In this document: positions 50,741 through 59,051 of the stretch, one piece after another
How the letters are laid out: each line of letters starts with the position of its first letter
Position numbering within the stretch: position 1 is the first letter of the stretch
Origin: Candidatus Aminicenantes bacterium UBA2190
GTDB taxonomy: Bacteria; Acidobacteriota; Aminicenantia; UBA2199
Direction of reading: 5' to 3'
Assembly: GCA_002335385.1 (NCBI GenBank)
Contig: DCVK01000023.1
Location: 12,631-76,630, forward strand
Length of the DNA: 64,000 nt
Program-made: the position numbers and the translations under genes
Notes under the pieces: model-generated
What the model was told of the DNA's origin: nothing
Databases searched by the model: none
The model's input: the letters and a program-made list of their open reading frames with translations, nothing else

Positions 50741-52840
50741 GTGGACAAAAAAAACATCCTGAATTTGCTTGCCCCGGCGCTGCTGCTGGCCGCCCTGTGC
50801 CTGCCGCTGGCAGCGACCGGGGACAACCCGTTCCTGACCGTCCCGAACACGCCCTACCAGACCCCGGTCTTCGACCGCATCCAGCTGGCCCATTACCTGC
50901 CGGCGATGCAAGAAGGGATGAAGCGGCAGCAGGCCGAGATCGACGCCATCGTGGCCAATCCCAAGCCGCCGACCTTCGAGAACACCATCGTGGCTCTCGA
51001 CATGTCCGGGCAGCTGCTTGGCGAGGTGACCGCCGTCTTCTACTCCCTGCTGAGCGCGGCCACCAGCCAGCCGATGCAGGACCTGGCCAACGAGCTGGCG
51101 CCGCTGCTTTCCACCCACAGCGACAACATCGCCCTCAACGACAGGCTCTTTGCCCGCGTCAAGGGGGTGTATGACCGCCGGTCGAAGCTGAAGCTCGACC
51201 CGGTGCAGCGCTACCTGCTGGAGAACACGTATCGCGGGTTCGTGCGCAGCGGCGCGCTGCTGGACGAGAAGCAGAAGGACCGCCTGCGCGAGATCAACAA
51301 GGAACACTCGCTCCTGGCCTTGAAGTTCAGCGACAACGTCCTGGCCGAGACCAACTCGTCGTTCATCGTCATTGCCGACAAGGGAGACCTGGCCGGGCTG
51401 CCCGACGGCGTCGTCGTTGAAGCGGCCGAAGCGGCCAAGGCCATGGACCTGGCCGGCAAGTGGGTGTTCACCGCCCAGAAGACCAGCTGGATTCCCTTCC
51501 TGCAGTACTCGCCAAGGCGCGACCTGCGCCAGGCCCTGTACGAGTGCTTCATCATGCGCGGCGACCGCGACAACGACAAGGACAACAAGGCCGTACTGCA
51601 GAAGCTGCTGGTGCTGCGCGAGGAGCGCTACCGCCTGCTGGGCTACAAGACGCCCGCCGACTACTACCTCGAGCCGCGCATGGCCAAGACGCCGGCGGCG
51701 GTGAACGATTTCCTGATGCGCCTATGGAAGCCAGCTCTCGCGCAGTCCAGGGCCGAGGCCGCCGAGCTGCAGAAGCTCATCGACGAGGAGAAGGGAGGCT
51801 TCCCGCTGCAGTCATGGGACTGGTGGTATTATGCCGAAAAGCTGCGCAAGACCAGGTACGACCTGGACGACTCGGAGCTGCGCCCCTATTTCAAGCTGGA
51901 GAATGTCCAGCAGGGGATGTTCACCCTGGCCGAAAAGCTCTGGGGGCTGAAATTCGTCGAGCGCAAGGACATCCCGGTCTACGACCCCGAAGTCCGGGTA
52001 ACCGAGGTCCGCGAGGGCGACGGCACGCTGCTGGGAATCCTGTACATGGACTTCTTCCCGCGCGACAACAAGCAGGGCGGCGCCTGGTCCGGGGCCTTCC
52101 GCGGCACATTCTACAAGGACGGCAAGCGCGTCATCCCCTTCGCCACCCTGGTCGGCAACTTCACCAAGCCGACGGCGGGGACGCCGTCGTTGTTGAGCAT
52201 CGACGAGGCCCTGACCTCCTTCCATGAGTTCGGCCACGCCCTGAACACCCTGTTCACCGACAGCCGCTACCGCTCCAACTTCGCCCCCCAGGACTCGGTG
52301 GAGCTGCCCTCGCAGATCATGGAGCACTGGGTGCTGGAACCCGAGATGCTCAAGCTCTATGCCCGGCACTACCAGACCGGCGAGGTCATCCCCGCGGCGC
52401 TGGTGGAGAAGCTCAGGAACAGCAGCCTGTTCAACCAGGGCTTCGAGACGGTGGAGTTCCTGGCCTCATGCTTCCTGGACATGGCCTGGCACCAGCTGGA
52501 AAGCGCGCTGAACGTGAATGTCAGCCGCTTCGAAAGGAAGATCATGGACGGGATCGGCCTGATCCCCGAGATCCTTCCCCGCTGGGGCTCCACCTATTTC
52601 ACCCACATCCACGGCGGCTATGAGGCCGGCTATTACAGCTACATGTGGTCCGAGGTCCTGGACTGCGACGCTTTCGAGGCTTTCAAGGAAACCTCGCTGT
52701 TCGACAGGAAGACCGCCGCCTCGTTCCGCAAGCACATCCTGGCCCGGCTGGGCACCGAGGATGCCATGGTCCTCTACAAGCGCTTCCGTGGCCGCGAGCC
52801 CAAGGTCGAGCCGCTGTTGAAGAAGAGGGGATTGCTGTAG
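50741..52840 (+). CDS. Exported M3A-family (Dcp/oligopeptidase A type) metallopeptidase
   Basis: A 699-residue protein with a signal peptide (about 5-26). The zinc motif is His495-Glu-Phe-Gly-His499 in TSFHEFGHALNTLF, with the third ligand in VELPSQIMEHW. The C-terminal HIHGGYEAGYYSYMWSEVLD is the typical M3A substrate-binding region. AGGAGG at 50727-50732 lies only 2 nt from ATG 50735 but 8 nt from GTG 50741, so GTG is the likelier start; it costs two residues. An ideal terminator follows 23 nt after the stop. It is a fourth exported zinc peptidase, outside the 31.8-40.6 kb run. Confidence 0.93.
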   Translation: MDKKNILNLLAPALLLAALCLPLAATGDNPFLTVPNTPYQTPVFDRIQLAHYLPAMQEGMKRQQAEIDAIVANPKPPTFENTIVALDMSGQLLGEVTAVFYSLLSAATSQPMQDLANELAPLLSTHSDNIALNDRLFARVKGVYDRRSKLKLDPVQRYLLENTYRGFVRSGALLDEKQKDRLREINKEHSLLALKFSDNVLAETNSSFIVIADKGDLAGLPDGVVVEAAEAAKAMDLAGKWVFTAQKTSWIPFLQYSPRRDLRQALYECFIMRGDRDNDKDNKAVLQKLLVLREERYRLLGYKTPADYYLEPRMAKTPAAVNDFLMRLWKPALAQSRAEAAELQKLIDEEKGGFPLQSWDWWYYAEKLRKTRYDLDDSELRPYFKLENVQQGMFTLAEKLWGLKFVERKDIPVYDPEVRVTEVREGDGTLLGILYMDFFPRDNKQGGAWSGAFRGTFYKDGKRVIPFATLVGNFTKPTAGTPSLLSIDEALTSFHEFGHALNTLFTDSRYRSNFAPQDSVELPSQIMEHWVLEPEMLKLYARHYQTGEVIPAALVEKLRNSSLFNQGFETVEFLASCFLDMAWHQLESALNVNVSRFERKIMDGIGLIPEILPRWGSTYFTHIHGGYEAGYYSYMWSEVLDCDAFEAFKETSLFDRKTAASFRKHILARLGTEDAMVLYKRFRGREPKVEPLLKKRGLL

Positions 52841-52863
52841 AACTGATAATTTGATTTTATGTA

Positions 52864-52893
52864 GGGCGGCCTTTGCGGCCGCCCTTTTTTTTT
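52864..52893 (+). terminator. Intrinsic terminator of the M3A peptidase gene
   Basis: GGGCGGCC and GGCCGCCC pair perfectly around TTTGC and are followed by nine T residues. It lies 23 nt after the M3A stop codon, a textbook Rho-independent terminator on the plus strand. Confidence 0.92.
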
Positions 52894-53007
52894 GAGACCA
52901 AAAAATTATTCGAGGGATGGGTCGGGGTCGTTTCCGAGTGTAGGGGTGACACTACCTTGACACTACCTAACCCTTGCGGTTACCCTATTATTACAGATAC
53001 ACCGAAC

Positions 53008-53044
53008 AGGGGAAGGGGCAACCCTCGCGGTTGCCCCTTCCCCT
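53008..53044. repeat. Perfect 16-bp inverted repeat (REP-like hairpin)
   Basis: AGGGGAAGGGGCAACC (53008-53023) is perfectly complemented by GGTTGCCCCTTCCCCT (53029-53044) around a 5-nt loop CTCGC. A degenerate relative, AACCCTTGCGGTTACCC, lies about 40 nt upstream. No T-run follows, so this resembles a dispersed palindromic repeat more than a terminator. It sits in the leader of the outer-membrane-barrel gene at 53094. Confidence 0.7.
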
Positions 53045-53093
53045 GCATTGTTTCCATATTGTCCTTCACGCTCTTTTCTGTTAATAGTACGTC

Positions 53094-54422
53094 TTGAGAA
53101 AATATTTGCCGCTTTTATTGCTCCTAAGCATCCTGCTAACCGTCACTGTCCATGCTGCCGAGGAAACCAAACGGGAGAACAACGCCTCCCTGGTCGTGGA
53201 GTACGGCCTCGATTCCCTGGAACGACGCTATTATCGCCCGCGTTTCCGCTTCGATTTCCCGATCCGGAAGGGCAGCCTGTTCGCCGAAGTGCAGTACCAC
53301 TCGCGCATGAACGGCCGTCTGCAGGGGGCGATCGACTACTGGGTGAATGCCGGCGTGCTTGGAAGACTTGGCGGAGACCTGCTGATCGAGCTGCGCCTGA
53401 ACCACTTCTGCCGCCACGGTACGCTGCGCGAAACCCCTTATGTCTGGAACCTGAACGAGCTGCTGGGCCGGACCATCCTGGTGCGCGGAGGCCTCACGCT
53501 GGCCCTGGGCGCCGGCGCCTTCATCGGCGGCAGCGACGGCTACCGCCAGCTGGCGACGGCCGGCGGTGAGTGGCGTGGGTTCCTGTTCCCCGAGCTCTCC
53601 CTGGAGGCGCAGCTGAAACTGGTGAACTTCCGCCGCCTCTATTACGAGGCGGGCTTTTCGCTGGCGCTCAACCGCTCGCTCGACCTGTTTTTCCGCAACG
53701 TCCGCCATTACGAGTTTCCCGCCATCTCCTACCTCGGCCTGCGTCTGAACTCGGGGGATGGCGGTGACGCCTTCCTTGACACCATCAGCATTCTGGTCGG
53801 CGCCTCGCCCTTCGACGACCTGCTCAAGCTGGAGGTCGGGGGAAGATTCACGATGGCATTTTTCAGGAACGAAGCGCGCCGCGTCGCGCTGGCAATCGAA
53901 TTCGCGGCGCCGATCCTGAACGGCGACGCTTTCTTCGCCCAGTTCTGGCCCTGGAAGATGATCTACGACATCGGCCTCGACTACGAGCGGCGCTTTGCCC
54001 GCGGACTGTACGGCGCCTGGGTGGCGCGCTACCGTCTGGACCTGCCCGTCGACGACGACCGGCCGTTCGCGGCCAGCCTGTTCACCGGCCTGGCGTTGCG
54101 CAACCAGCCCGATTTCGACGTGCTGGAGCACGATGTCCGCTATGAGATCATGGCGGGCTACGATTTCAAGCACGGTTTCACTGCCGGCGGCCGGCTCGCC
54201 CTGGGCATCTGCAAGGGGCGCGCCGTGAAGGTGTTCTCAGAGTTGAAGGGCGAGGTCAACTCCGATCGCCTGCGACTCGACCTGCGCCTGTCGGCCGCCG
54301 GCGGCCGCTCCATCGAGTGGCGGCCCTACCTCGGCTGGAAAAAGGATGTCGGCCTGGAACCGGAAAGGGAGCTGCCCGGGAAATTGCTTTTCGGGCTGGG
54401 CTTTTTCAAAAAAATTCAGTAA
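53094..54422 (+). CDS. Exported, probably outer-membrane beta-barrel protein
   Basis: A 442-residue protein with a signal peptide (about 1-21) and many alternating amphipathic strands with Tyr/Arg/Phe edges (RRYYRPRFRFDFPIRKG, LLIELRLNHFC, RRLYYEAGFSLAL, YDIGLDYERRFARGLYGAWV), as in outer-membrane barrels. I recognise no family. The start is TTG at 53094 (TTGAGAAAATAT), chosen because the signal peptide begins there; there is no strong ribosome-binding site. The perfect 16-bp hairpin ends about 50 nt upstream and may affect expression. Confidence 0.65.
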   Translation: MRKYLPLLLLLSILLTVTVHAAEETKRENNASLVVEYGLDSLERRYYRPRFRFDFPIRKGSLFAEVQYHSRMNGRLQGAIDYWVNAGVLGRLGGDLLIELRLNHFCRHGTLRETPYVWNLNELLGRTILVRGGLTLALGAGAFIGGSDGYRQLATAGGEWRGFLFPELSLEAQLKLVNFRRLYYEAGFSLALNRSLDLFFRNVRHYEFPAISYLGLRLNSGDGGDAFLDTISILVGASPFDDLLKLEVGGRFTMAFFRNEARRVALAIEFAAPILNGDAFFAQFWPWKMIYDIGLDYERRFARGLYGAWVARYRLDLPVDDDRPFAASLFTGLALRNQPDFDVLEHDVRYEIMAGYDFKHGFTAGGRLALGICKGRAVKVFSELKGEVNSDRLRLDLRLSAAGGRSIEWRPYLGWKKDVGLEPERELPGKLLFGLGFFKKIQ

Positions 54423-54431
54423 CGACTCGTA

Positions 54432-54537
54432 GAAGGATGAAAGGGTAGAAGGGTAGAAAGGGCAAGAACCCTGAAGTTACACAAAGGTTTTTTCTTGACC
54501 CGTCAACTCTTCAACCCTTCAACCCGTCTACCATTTT
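54432..54537. terminator. Imperfect inverted repeat between convergent genes
   Basis: Tandem AGGGTAGA units (about 54441-54457) face CTTCAACC units and GTCTACC (about 54508-54532) across a spacer that contains a T-run. The arms are roughly complementary and could fold on either strand, serving as a bidirectional terminator for the convergent barrel and C69 peptidase genes. The tandem-unit style recalls the heptad islands, but the period is 8 bp. Confidence 0.4.
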
Positions 54538-56199
54538 CTATTCTTTCTTTTCTTCGGGTACCTTGAACCTGTCTCCCGTCTCCTGGATGATGCGCTGGTA
54601 CCATTCTTTCGGATAGGGGGGATGGGTGACCTTGCCCTGGCTGTCGCGCACGTTGCCGTCCAAATACTTCCAGATCAGGAACTCGCCCAGTTTTTTCCAG
54701 CGCTGCACCAGCTGCTCGCCCTCGCTCACGCTGTAGGCGGTGAGGCGGTCGCGGGCCAGCTCGGGCGAGCGCTTGTAAAGCTCCAGTACCGCCGCCTCGA
54801 GCTCGGGCTGCACGGCGAGGTATTTGCCCTCGATCTCGCGCTGCAGCGCCTGGACGTCCTGGATCATGTCCGCGTAGCGGGAATAGGCGTAGTTGGAGAC
54901 GAAGTTGAACACCCAGAAGGCCGAATCCCAGCTGAAGCGGCTGAAGTCGCCTGTGCCCTTGGCGTAGCTGGGGGGCACCTGGCGGATGCCGCAGTACATG
55001 GGGGCGTAGACGGTGCTGAAGGTATCGTCCATGCCGACCCAGAAGATGCCGCCGATGGGGCCGGGCAGCCAGGAGCGCGACTGGGCGACGAAAGAGTACG
55101 CGGTCTGCTGAGTGGAGGTGGCGCGCTCGAAAAAGTAGCTTTCCTTGGCGTCCTTGTCGACCTTCCAGGTCATGGGCCGCCAGCGGTAGGGCAGGGCGAA
55201 GGGGCCGGCGCCGATGTCGTGGTTCATGTCCATCTCGCTCCCTTCGTAGTGGTCGCGCATCAGCTCCATGACGTCGCGCAGCGACAGCTTCCGGTCGGGC
55301 TGGATGAACAGCGGCATGGGCTCGGCGTCGGGGCGGATGCCCAGGGCCCAGTCCCGGTAGGCGTCCATTTGCCTGGAGTCGGGGGTGATGCGCCGGAAGA
55401 ACTGCCAGACGCGGGCGTCGCAGAAGCGCCGGCCGCCGAAGTCGGGCGGGCAGTAGGCGTCGGCAAAGCTGAACTCGTTGTCGGCACCCTTGAAATAGCC
55501 TTTCTCGCGGGCGAAGGAGACGACGTCGGGGGAGTGGAAGGTCGTCTGCCGCTTGTCGGAAAAGTGATTGGCTTTCTGCAGGGGGAAGCGGTGGATGCGT
55601 GCCTGGTTGGCGTGGCCGCAGACGTAGCCGTCGGGGACCATGCGCGCCACCCAGACGGCGCCCTTGCGCTCGGGCCCCTTGGAGATCATCTCCAGGATCC
55701 AGACCTCGCCGGGATCGGAGACGGAGAACGATTCGCCGCTCGAGGCGTAGCCGTACTCCTCCACCAGCGAGGTCATCACCTGCAGGGCTTCGCGGGCGGT
55801 GCGGGCGCGCTGCAGCGCCAGGTTCATCAGGCTGCCGTAGTCAACCACGGCTTTGGGGTCCATCAGTTCCTCGCGGCCGCCGAAAGTGGTCTCGCCCAGC
55901 GCCACCTGGTGCTCGTTGATCAGGCCGACCACCTGCCAAGTGCGCCGTGCCTGGCGGATCTTGCCCAGGTACTTGCCGCTGTCGCCGTCGAAGACGTCGA
56001 TCCAGGTGCCCTCGATATGCTCGCCGGCGGGGATGAAGTTCAGGTCGCCGTAGAGGGCGTGCGAATCGGCCGAGTAGGTGATCATGGTCGAGCGATCCGC
56101 GGACGCTCCCTTGCTGACCAGGTAGTTGGTGCAGGCCGGCGCCGCCGGCGCCAGGGCCAGGAACAGCACGGTCACGGTTATCCAGGTGATGACTTTCAT
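54538..56199 (-). CDS. Exported C69-family (PepD-like) dipeptidase
   Basis: A 553-residue N-terminal nucleophile hydrolase. After the signal peptide (about 1-21) the mature chain begins CTNYLVSKGAS, with the cysteine as nucleophile after cleavage. Further family motifs are STMITYSADSHALYGDLNF, NEHQVALGETTFGGREEL and ESFSVSDPGEVWILEM. The enzymes remove dipeptides from peptide substrates. ATG at 56199 follows GGAGGA; the longer frame has a charged leader that would block export. It is convergent with the barrel gene and follows the ECF operon by 100 nt in the same direction. Confidence 0.9.
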   Translation of the reverse strand: MKVITWITVTVLFLALAPAAPACTNYLVSKGASADRSTMITYSADSHALYGDLNFIPAGEHIEGTWIDVFDGDSGKYLGKIRQARRTWQVVGLINEHQVALGETTFGGREELMDPKAVVDYGSLMNLALQRARTAREALQVMTSLVEEYGYASSGESFSVSDPGEVWILEMISKGPERKGAVWVARMVPDGYVCGHANQARIHRFPLQKANHFSDKRQTTFHSPDVVSFAREKGYFKGADNEFSFADAYCPPDFGGRRFCDARVWQFFRRITPDSRQMDAYRDWALGIRPDAEPMPLFIQPDRKLSLRDVMELMRDHYEGSEMDMNHDIGAGPFALPYRWRPMTWKVDKDAKESYFFERATSTQQTAYSFVAQSRSWLPGPIGGIFWVGMDDTFSTVYAPMYCGIRQVPPSYAKGTGDFSRFSWDSAFWVFNFVSNYAYSRYADMIQDVQALQREIEGKYLAVQPELEAAVLELYKRSPELARDRLTAYSVSEGEQLVQRWKKLGEFLIWKYLDGNVRDSQGKVTHPPYPKEWYQRIIQETGDRFKVPEEKKE

Positions 56200-56299
56200 T
56201 ATTCTATGCTCCTCCTGTTTCAGATGCTGCGAACGGGTGCGACCATTGGCGCAAACCCGCTGGCGGAATTTGCAAGGGAAAAGAATACGCGAAACCGTT

Positions 56300-57058
56300 T
56301 CAGATTGCAAGAGACGGGGAAAATTTCTGCTCGAGAAGCATGCGTAAAGGCGGCTCGAGGCGGTGTTCCTTCAGAAGTGCCCTATCGTCCAGGATGGCGT
56401 CGCGCGGGCCGTCGGCGAAAATACGGCCGCGGTCCATGACCAGCACCCGACTGCACAGCTCGTAGGCCAGGTCCATGTCATGGGTGGCGATGACCTTGGT
56501 CTGCGGCAGGGCGCGAACCCGCTCGATGAAGTCGCGGCGGCCGGCCGGGTCGAGCCCCGCCGACGGCTCGTCGAAGGCCAGGAGCTCGGGCTCCATGACC
56601 AGCACCGCGGCCAGCGCCGCCCGCTTCTGTTCGCCCGGGCTCAGGCGCAGCGGCGAGGCGGCGCCGATCTCTTCCAGGTTGAAGCGCTCCATGATCATGG
56701 CTACGCGGCGCCGCGCCTCCGCCTCGGGCCAGCCGGCGTTGAGCGGGCCAAAGGCGATGTCCTCCTCGATGCTGGGCAGGAAGAGCTGCTGGCGCGGGTC
56801 CTGGAAGAGCAACCCGACGCGGCGGCGGATCTCCTTCAGGTTGCCCCGGCGCATTTCCAGGCCGAGGATGCGCACCGCGCCCCGGCCGCGCAGCACGCCG
56901 TTGAGGTGCAGCAGCAGCGTCGACTTGCCGGCGCCGTTGGGCCCGACCAGGGCGACGCATTCGCCGCGAGCGACGGTGATGCCGATGGCGCTCAGGGCGG
57001 GCCTGCCGGAACCGTAGCTGAAATCCAGATGCTTGATCTCGATGGCCGCGTCGTTCAT
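56300..57058 (-). CDS. ECF-transporter ATP-binding protein (EcfA/CbiO/NikO type)
   Basis: A 252-residue ABC ATPase with Walker A GPNGAGKST, Q-loop LLFQDPRQQLFLPSIEEDIA (the ECF-typical stretch), signature LSPGEQKRA, Walker B ELLAFDEPSAGLDP and the switch histidine in ATHDMD. Only one ATPase gene is present, as in dedicated nickel or cobalt systems, so it should act as a homodimer. ATG at 57058 overlaps the EcfT stop (TGATG); a GTG at 57061 is the alternative. It is the last gene of the importer operon. Confidence 0.92.
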   Translation of the reverse strand: MNDAAIEIKHLDFSYGSGRPALSAIGITVARGECVALVGPNGAGKSTLLLHLNGVLRGRGAVRILGLEMRRGNLKEIRRRVGLLFQDPRQQLFLPSIEEDIAFGPLNAGWPEAEARRRVAMIMERFNLEEIGAASPLRLSPGEQKRAALAAVLVMEPELLAFDEPSAGLDPAGRRDFIERVRALPQTKVIATHDMDLAYELCSRVLVMDRGRIFADGPRDAILDDRALLKEHRLEPPLRMLLEQKFSPSLAI

Positions 57059-57744
57059 CACAGCACCGCGAAGAGGGCGACGGCCAGGGCGGTGAGCGCC
57101 AGGAAGGCCGCGTCGCGGCCGCAGAAAGCCAGGCGCCGCCAGCCGGGCATCTCGCCGTGAAAACCGCGGCCGATCATGGCGTCATGGACATGGACGCCGC
57201 TCTCCAGGAGCCTTTCGAAGAACAGGGGCAGCGCCCTGCCGGCCAGGCGCGCCCGGCGCAGCCGCGGCAGGGAAGCGACGTTGCGCCCGGTCCAGGCTCG
57301 GCGCATCGCTTCCAGTTCCAGCCGCCACTGGCCGGCGAAGCGCAGGCCGATGGTCAGGACGACGACGGCTGAGCGGGGCATCCCGGCCTGTCGCAGCGCC
57401 TGCAGCAGGCGCCCGGGCCGTTCTTCCAGGATGAACAGGGCCAGTGCCAGCAGCGACAGCGCCGCCTTGGCCGCGATCAGCAGGCCGATCCGCGACGGGG
57501 ACGTTCCGCCGGCGCCGGAGCGGAAGAAAGCGCTGAGGGCGAGTAAGCTTAGCAGCGGGGCCGACAGCCCCAGCAGCCGCAGCCAGCGGCGCCCGGAGCG
57601 GCCGGCCAGGGGCAGCAGGGCAAGGAGGAAGAGCGAGAGCACCGCCAGTCGCGGGCCGAAAGGCCGGGGCGAGGGGATGAACAGCAACGCCTGCACCGCC
57701 AGGAAGGCGGCCAGCTTGGCGCGCGGGTCGATGGCGGCCAGCAT
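57058..57744 (-). CDS. ECF-transporter transmembrane coupling protein (EcfT/CbiQ type)
   Basis: A 228-residue integral membrane protein. It begins MLAAIDPRAKLAAFLAVQAL, the usual EcfT start, and has about five or six helices. The cytoplasmic coupling region contains MRRAWTGRN and IGRGFHGE, corresponding to the Ala-Arg-Gly-type motifs that press on the ATPase. It links the ATPase to the substrate-binding S component encoded two genes upstream. The spacing to the methyltransferase gene is only 6 nt. Confidence 0.88.
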   Translation of the reverse strand: MLAAIDPRAKLAAFLAVQALLFIPSPRPFGPRLAVLSLFLLALLPLAGRSGRRWLRLLGLSAPLLSLLALSAFFRSGAGGTSPSRIGLLIAAKAALSLLALALFILEERPGRLLQALRQAGMPRSAVVVLTIGLRFAGQWRLELEAMRRAWTGRNVASLPRLRRARLAGRALPLFFERLLESGVHVHDAMIGRGFHGEMPGWRRLAFCGRDAAFLALTALAVALFAVL

Positions 57745-57750
57745 CGTTCC

Positions 57751-58344
57751 TCAGGCCAGGGCCCAGGCGACGTACTGCCCGGGTTCGTCAATAATTTCGC
57801 AGGAACTGAACCCGGCCGTCGCCAGCAGCCCGGCCAGCACGAGCTTTTCCGGCAGCAGGTCGCGGCGCACCGGTTCGCTGCTTTCGTTGTGCAGGCGGTC
57901 CAGGGCCTCGCGCCCCAGCTGGTGGGCGATGACCAGCATCCCGCCCGGCTTGAGGACGCGGCGGAACTCCTTCAGGGCGGCGCCGCGGTCGTCGAGATGG
58001 GGCAGCAGGGCGAGGGCGATGACCTTGTCGAAATCGCCGTCGGGCATGGGCAGGGAGTGGGCGTCGCCGACGATGAATTCCACCCGGCCGTTTTTCGCCT
58101 TGCCGCGGGCGATGTTGACCATGTCCGGGGCGAAATCGAGCTCGACCAGGCTGCCCTGCGGGCCGACGGCCGCGCAGATCAGCGGGATCAGGCGGCCGCT
58201 GCCGCAGCCGGCGTCCAGGACGCGGTCGCCCTGGCGCAGGCGGAAATGAACGGCGAAGCGCCGCAACCGCTCCTGCTCCTCCGGGGTCGAGTGCCGCTCG
58301 TCCCAGGAGGCGGAGATGCCGGAGAAAAAATCACTCTTGGTCAT
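57751..58344 (-). CDS. Class I SAM-dependent methyltransferase
   Basis: A 197-residue Rossmann-fold methyltransferase: VLDAGCGSGRLIPLI (SAM loop), the acidic residue in LVELDFAPDMV, FIVGDAHSLPMPDGDFDKV and the RVLKPGGMLVIAH block. The substrate is unknown. It lies between the S component and the EcfT gene, overlapping the former by 14 nt, so it is an integral member of the importer operon. It might modify the imported compound or a metal-binding ligand. MTKSDFFSG is the natural start. Confidence 0.9.
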   Translation of the reverse strand: MTKSDFFSGISASWDERHSTPEEQERLRRFAVHFRLRQGDRVLDAGCGSGRLIPLICAAVGPQGSLVELDFAPDMVNIARGKAKNGRVEFIVGDAHSLPMPDGDFDKVIALALLPHLDDRGAALKEFRRVLKPGGMLVIAHQLGREALDRLHNESSEPVRRDLLPEKLVLAGLLATAGFSSCEIIDEPGQYVAWALA

Positions 58345-58861
58345 GGTGCCTCGCGATCCGCTCCTTGCGGGCGCGCAGGGAGGGGATGATCCAGGGCAGG
58401 ACCGTCAGCATCAGGGCCAGGCCGGGCAGGCCGCGCACGACCGCCGCCCAGCCCAGAAGGCGCGGCGGCAGCTCCATGAACCCGGCCATGGCCTGGACCA
58501 GCGCCAACAACAGGATGCGGTCGAGGACGAGGACGATCAGCAGCGCCAGCCAGTCGGGCAGGCGCAGCAGCTGCTGCAGCGGCCGGGGCAGGGCGGTGAA
58601 CAGCAGCCCCTCGGCCATCATGATGAAGGCGATGGGCGGATAAAAAGGGGGCATGCCGGTCAGCAGGGCCGAAAGCAGCGGCGCCGCGACGCCGACGATC
58701 ATGGCCAGCGGCGGCACGACCAGGAAACCGGCCAGGGCCAGCGGGTAGAACATGGGCATGAAGGCGCTGCCCAGGCCCAGGAGGTGGAAAAAGACGGGGA
58801 GCACGAGGGCGGCCGACAGCAGCAGGCCGGCCAGCACGTAGTCGAAGCTGGGGTACCTCAT
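58331..58861 (-). CDS. ECF-transporter substrate-binding (S) component, not CbiM/NikM type
   Basis: A 176-residue, very hydrophobic protein with about five or six helices: VFFHLLGLGSAFMPMFYPLA, LLSALLTGMPPFYPPIAF and a basic C-terminus. The pattern fits an S-component family I associate with uncharacterised ECF importers of anaerobes, where the third block usually reads MHIP; here it is MFYP. It lacks the MHIPDGFL start of CbiM/NikM nickel-cobalt proteins. ATG at 58861 overlaps the stop of the micro-ORF upstream (ATGA). The ligand may be a metal complex, given the NikR-like operator. Confidence 0.8.
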   Translation of the reverse strand: MRYPSFDYVLAGLLLSAALVLPVFFHLLGLGSAFMPMFYPLALAGFLVVPPLAMIVGVAAPLLSALLTGMPPFYPPIAFIMMAEGLLFTALPRPLQQLLRLPDWLALLIVLVLDRILLLALVQAMAGFMELPPRLLGWAAVVRGLPGLALMLTVLPWIIPSLRARKERIARHHDQE

Positions 58862-58974
58862 TTCTGCCAGCGCAGTCCCACGGAGATGTTGCGGCCGGGC
58901 ATGGCGAATGTGCCGGCGGCGAGCAAGGCCAGGGCAATAGAAAAACCGAAGGTGAACGCGCGGCAATGCTCCAT
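58858..58974 (-). CDS. 38-residue ORF: signal peptide joined to a TonB-receptor-like C-terminus
   Basis: ATG at 58974 follows GGAGG by 4 nt. The ORF encodes MEHCRAFTFGFSIALALLAA, then GTFAMPGRNISVGLRWQK, and stops overlapping the next start. The first 24 residues form a signal peptide. PGRNISVGLRW is the kind of last beta-strand that ends TonB-dependent receptors. The large middle part is missing, so this looks like an internally deleted outer-membrane receptor retained at the head of the importer operon. It may instead be a genuine small exported peptide or just serve translational coupling. Confidence 0.5.
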   Translation of the reverse strand: MEHCRAFTFGFSIALALLAAGTFAMPGRNISVGLRWQK

Positions 58975-58989
58975 GCGGCCTCCAAGGTT

Positions 58990-59035
58990 GTGTTACGGAA
59001 AAATGAAAAGTAACACGATTGTGGCCGCCTGTCAA
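58990..59035 (-). promoter_or_regulatory. Promoter with NikR-like operator upstream of the ECF operon
   Basis: GTGTTAC (58990-58996) and GTAACAC (59010-59016) form a perfect 7-bp inverted repeat with a 13-nt spacer. On the minus strand TTGACA (59030-59035) is a perfect -35 and TACTTT (59007-59012) a plausible -10 with 17-bp spacing, so the right half-site overlaps the -10. GTGTTAC-N13/14-GTAACAC is, as I recall, the published NikR operator consensus outside enterics. Binding would block the promoter when nickel is plentiful. No nikR gene is in the window. Confidence 0.7.
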
Positions 59036-59051
59036 ACCGTGGCCGCGCTCT

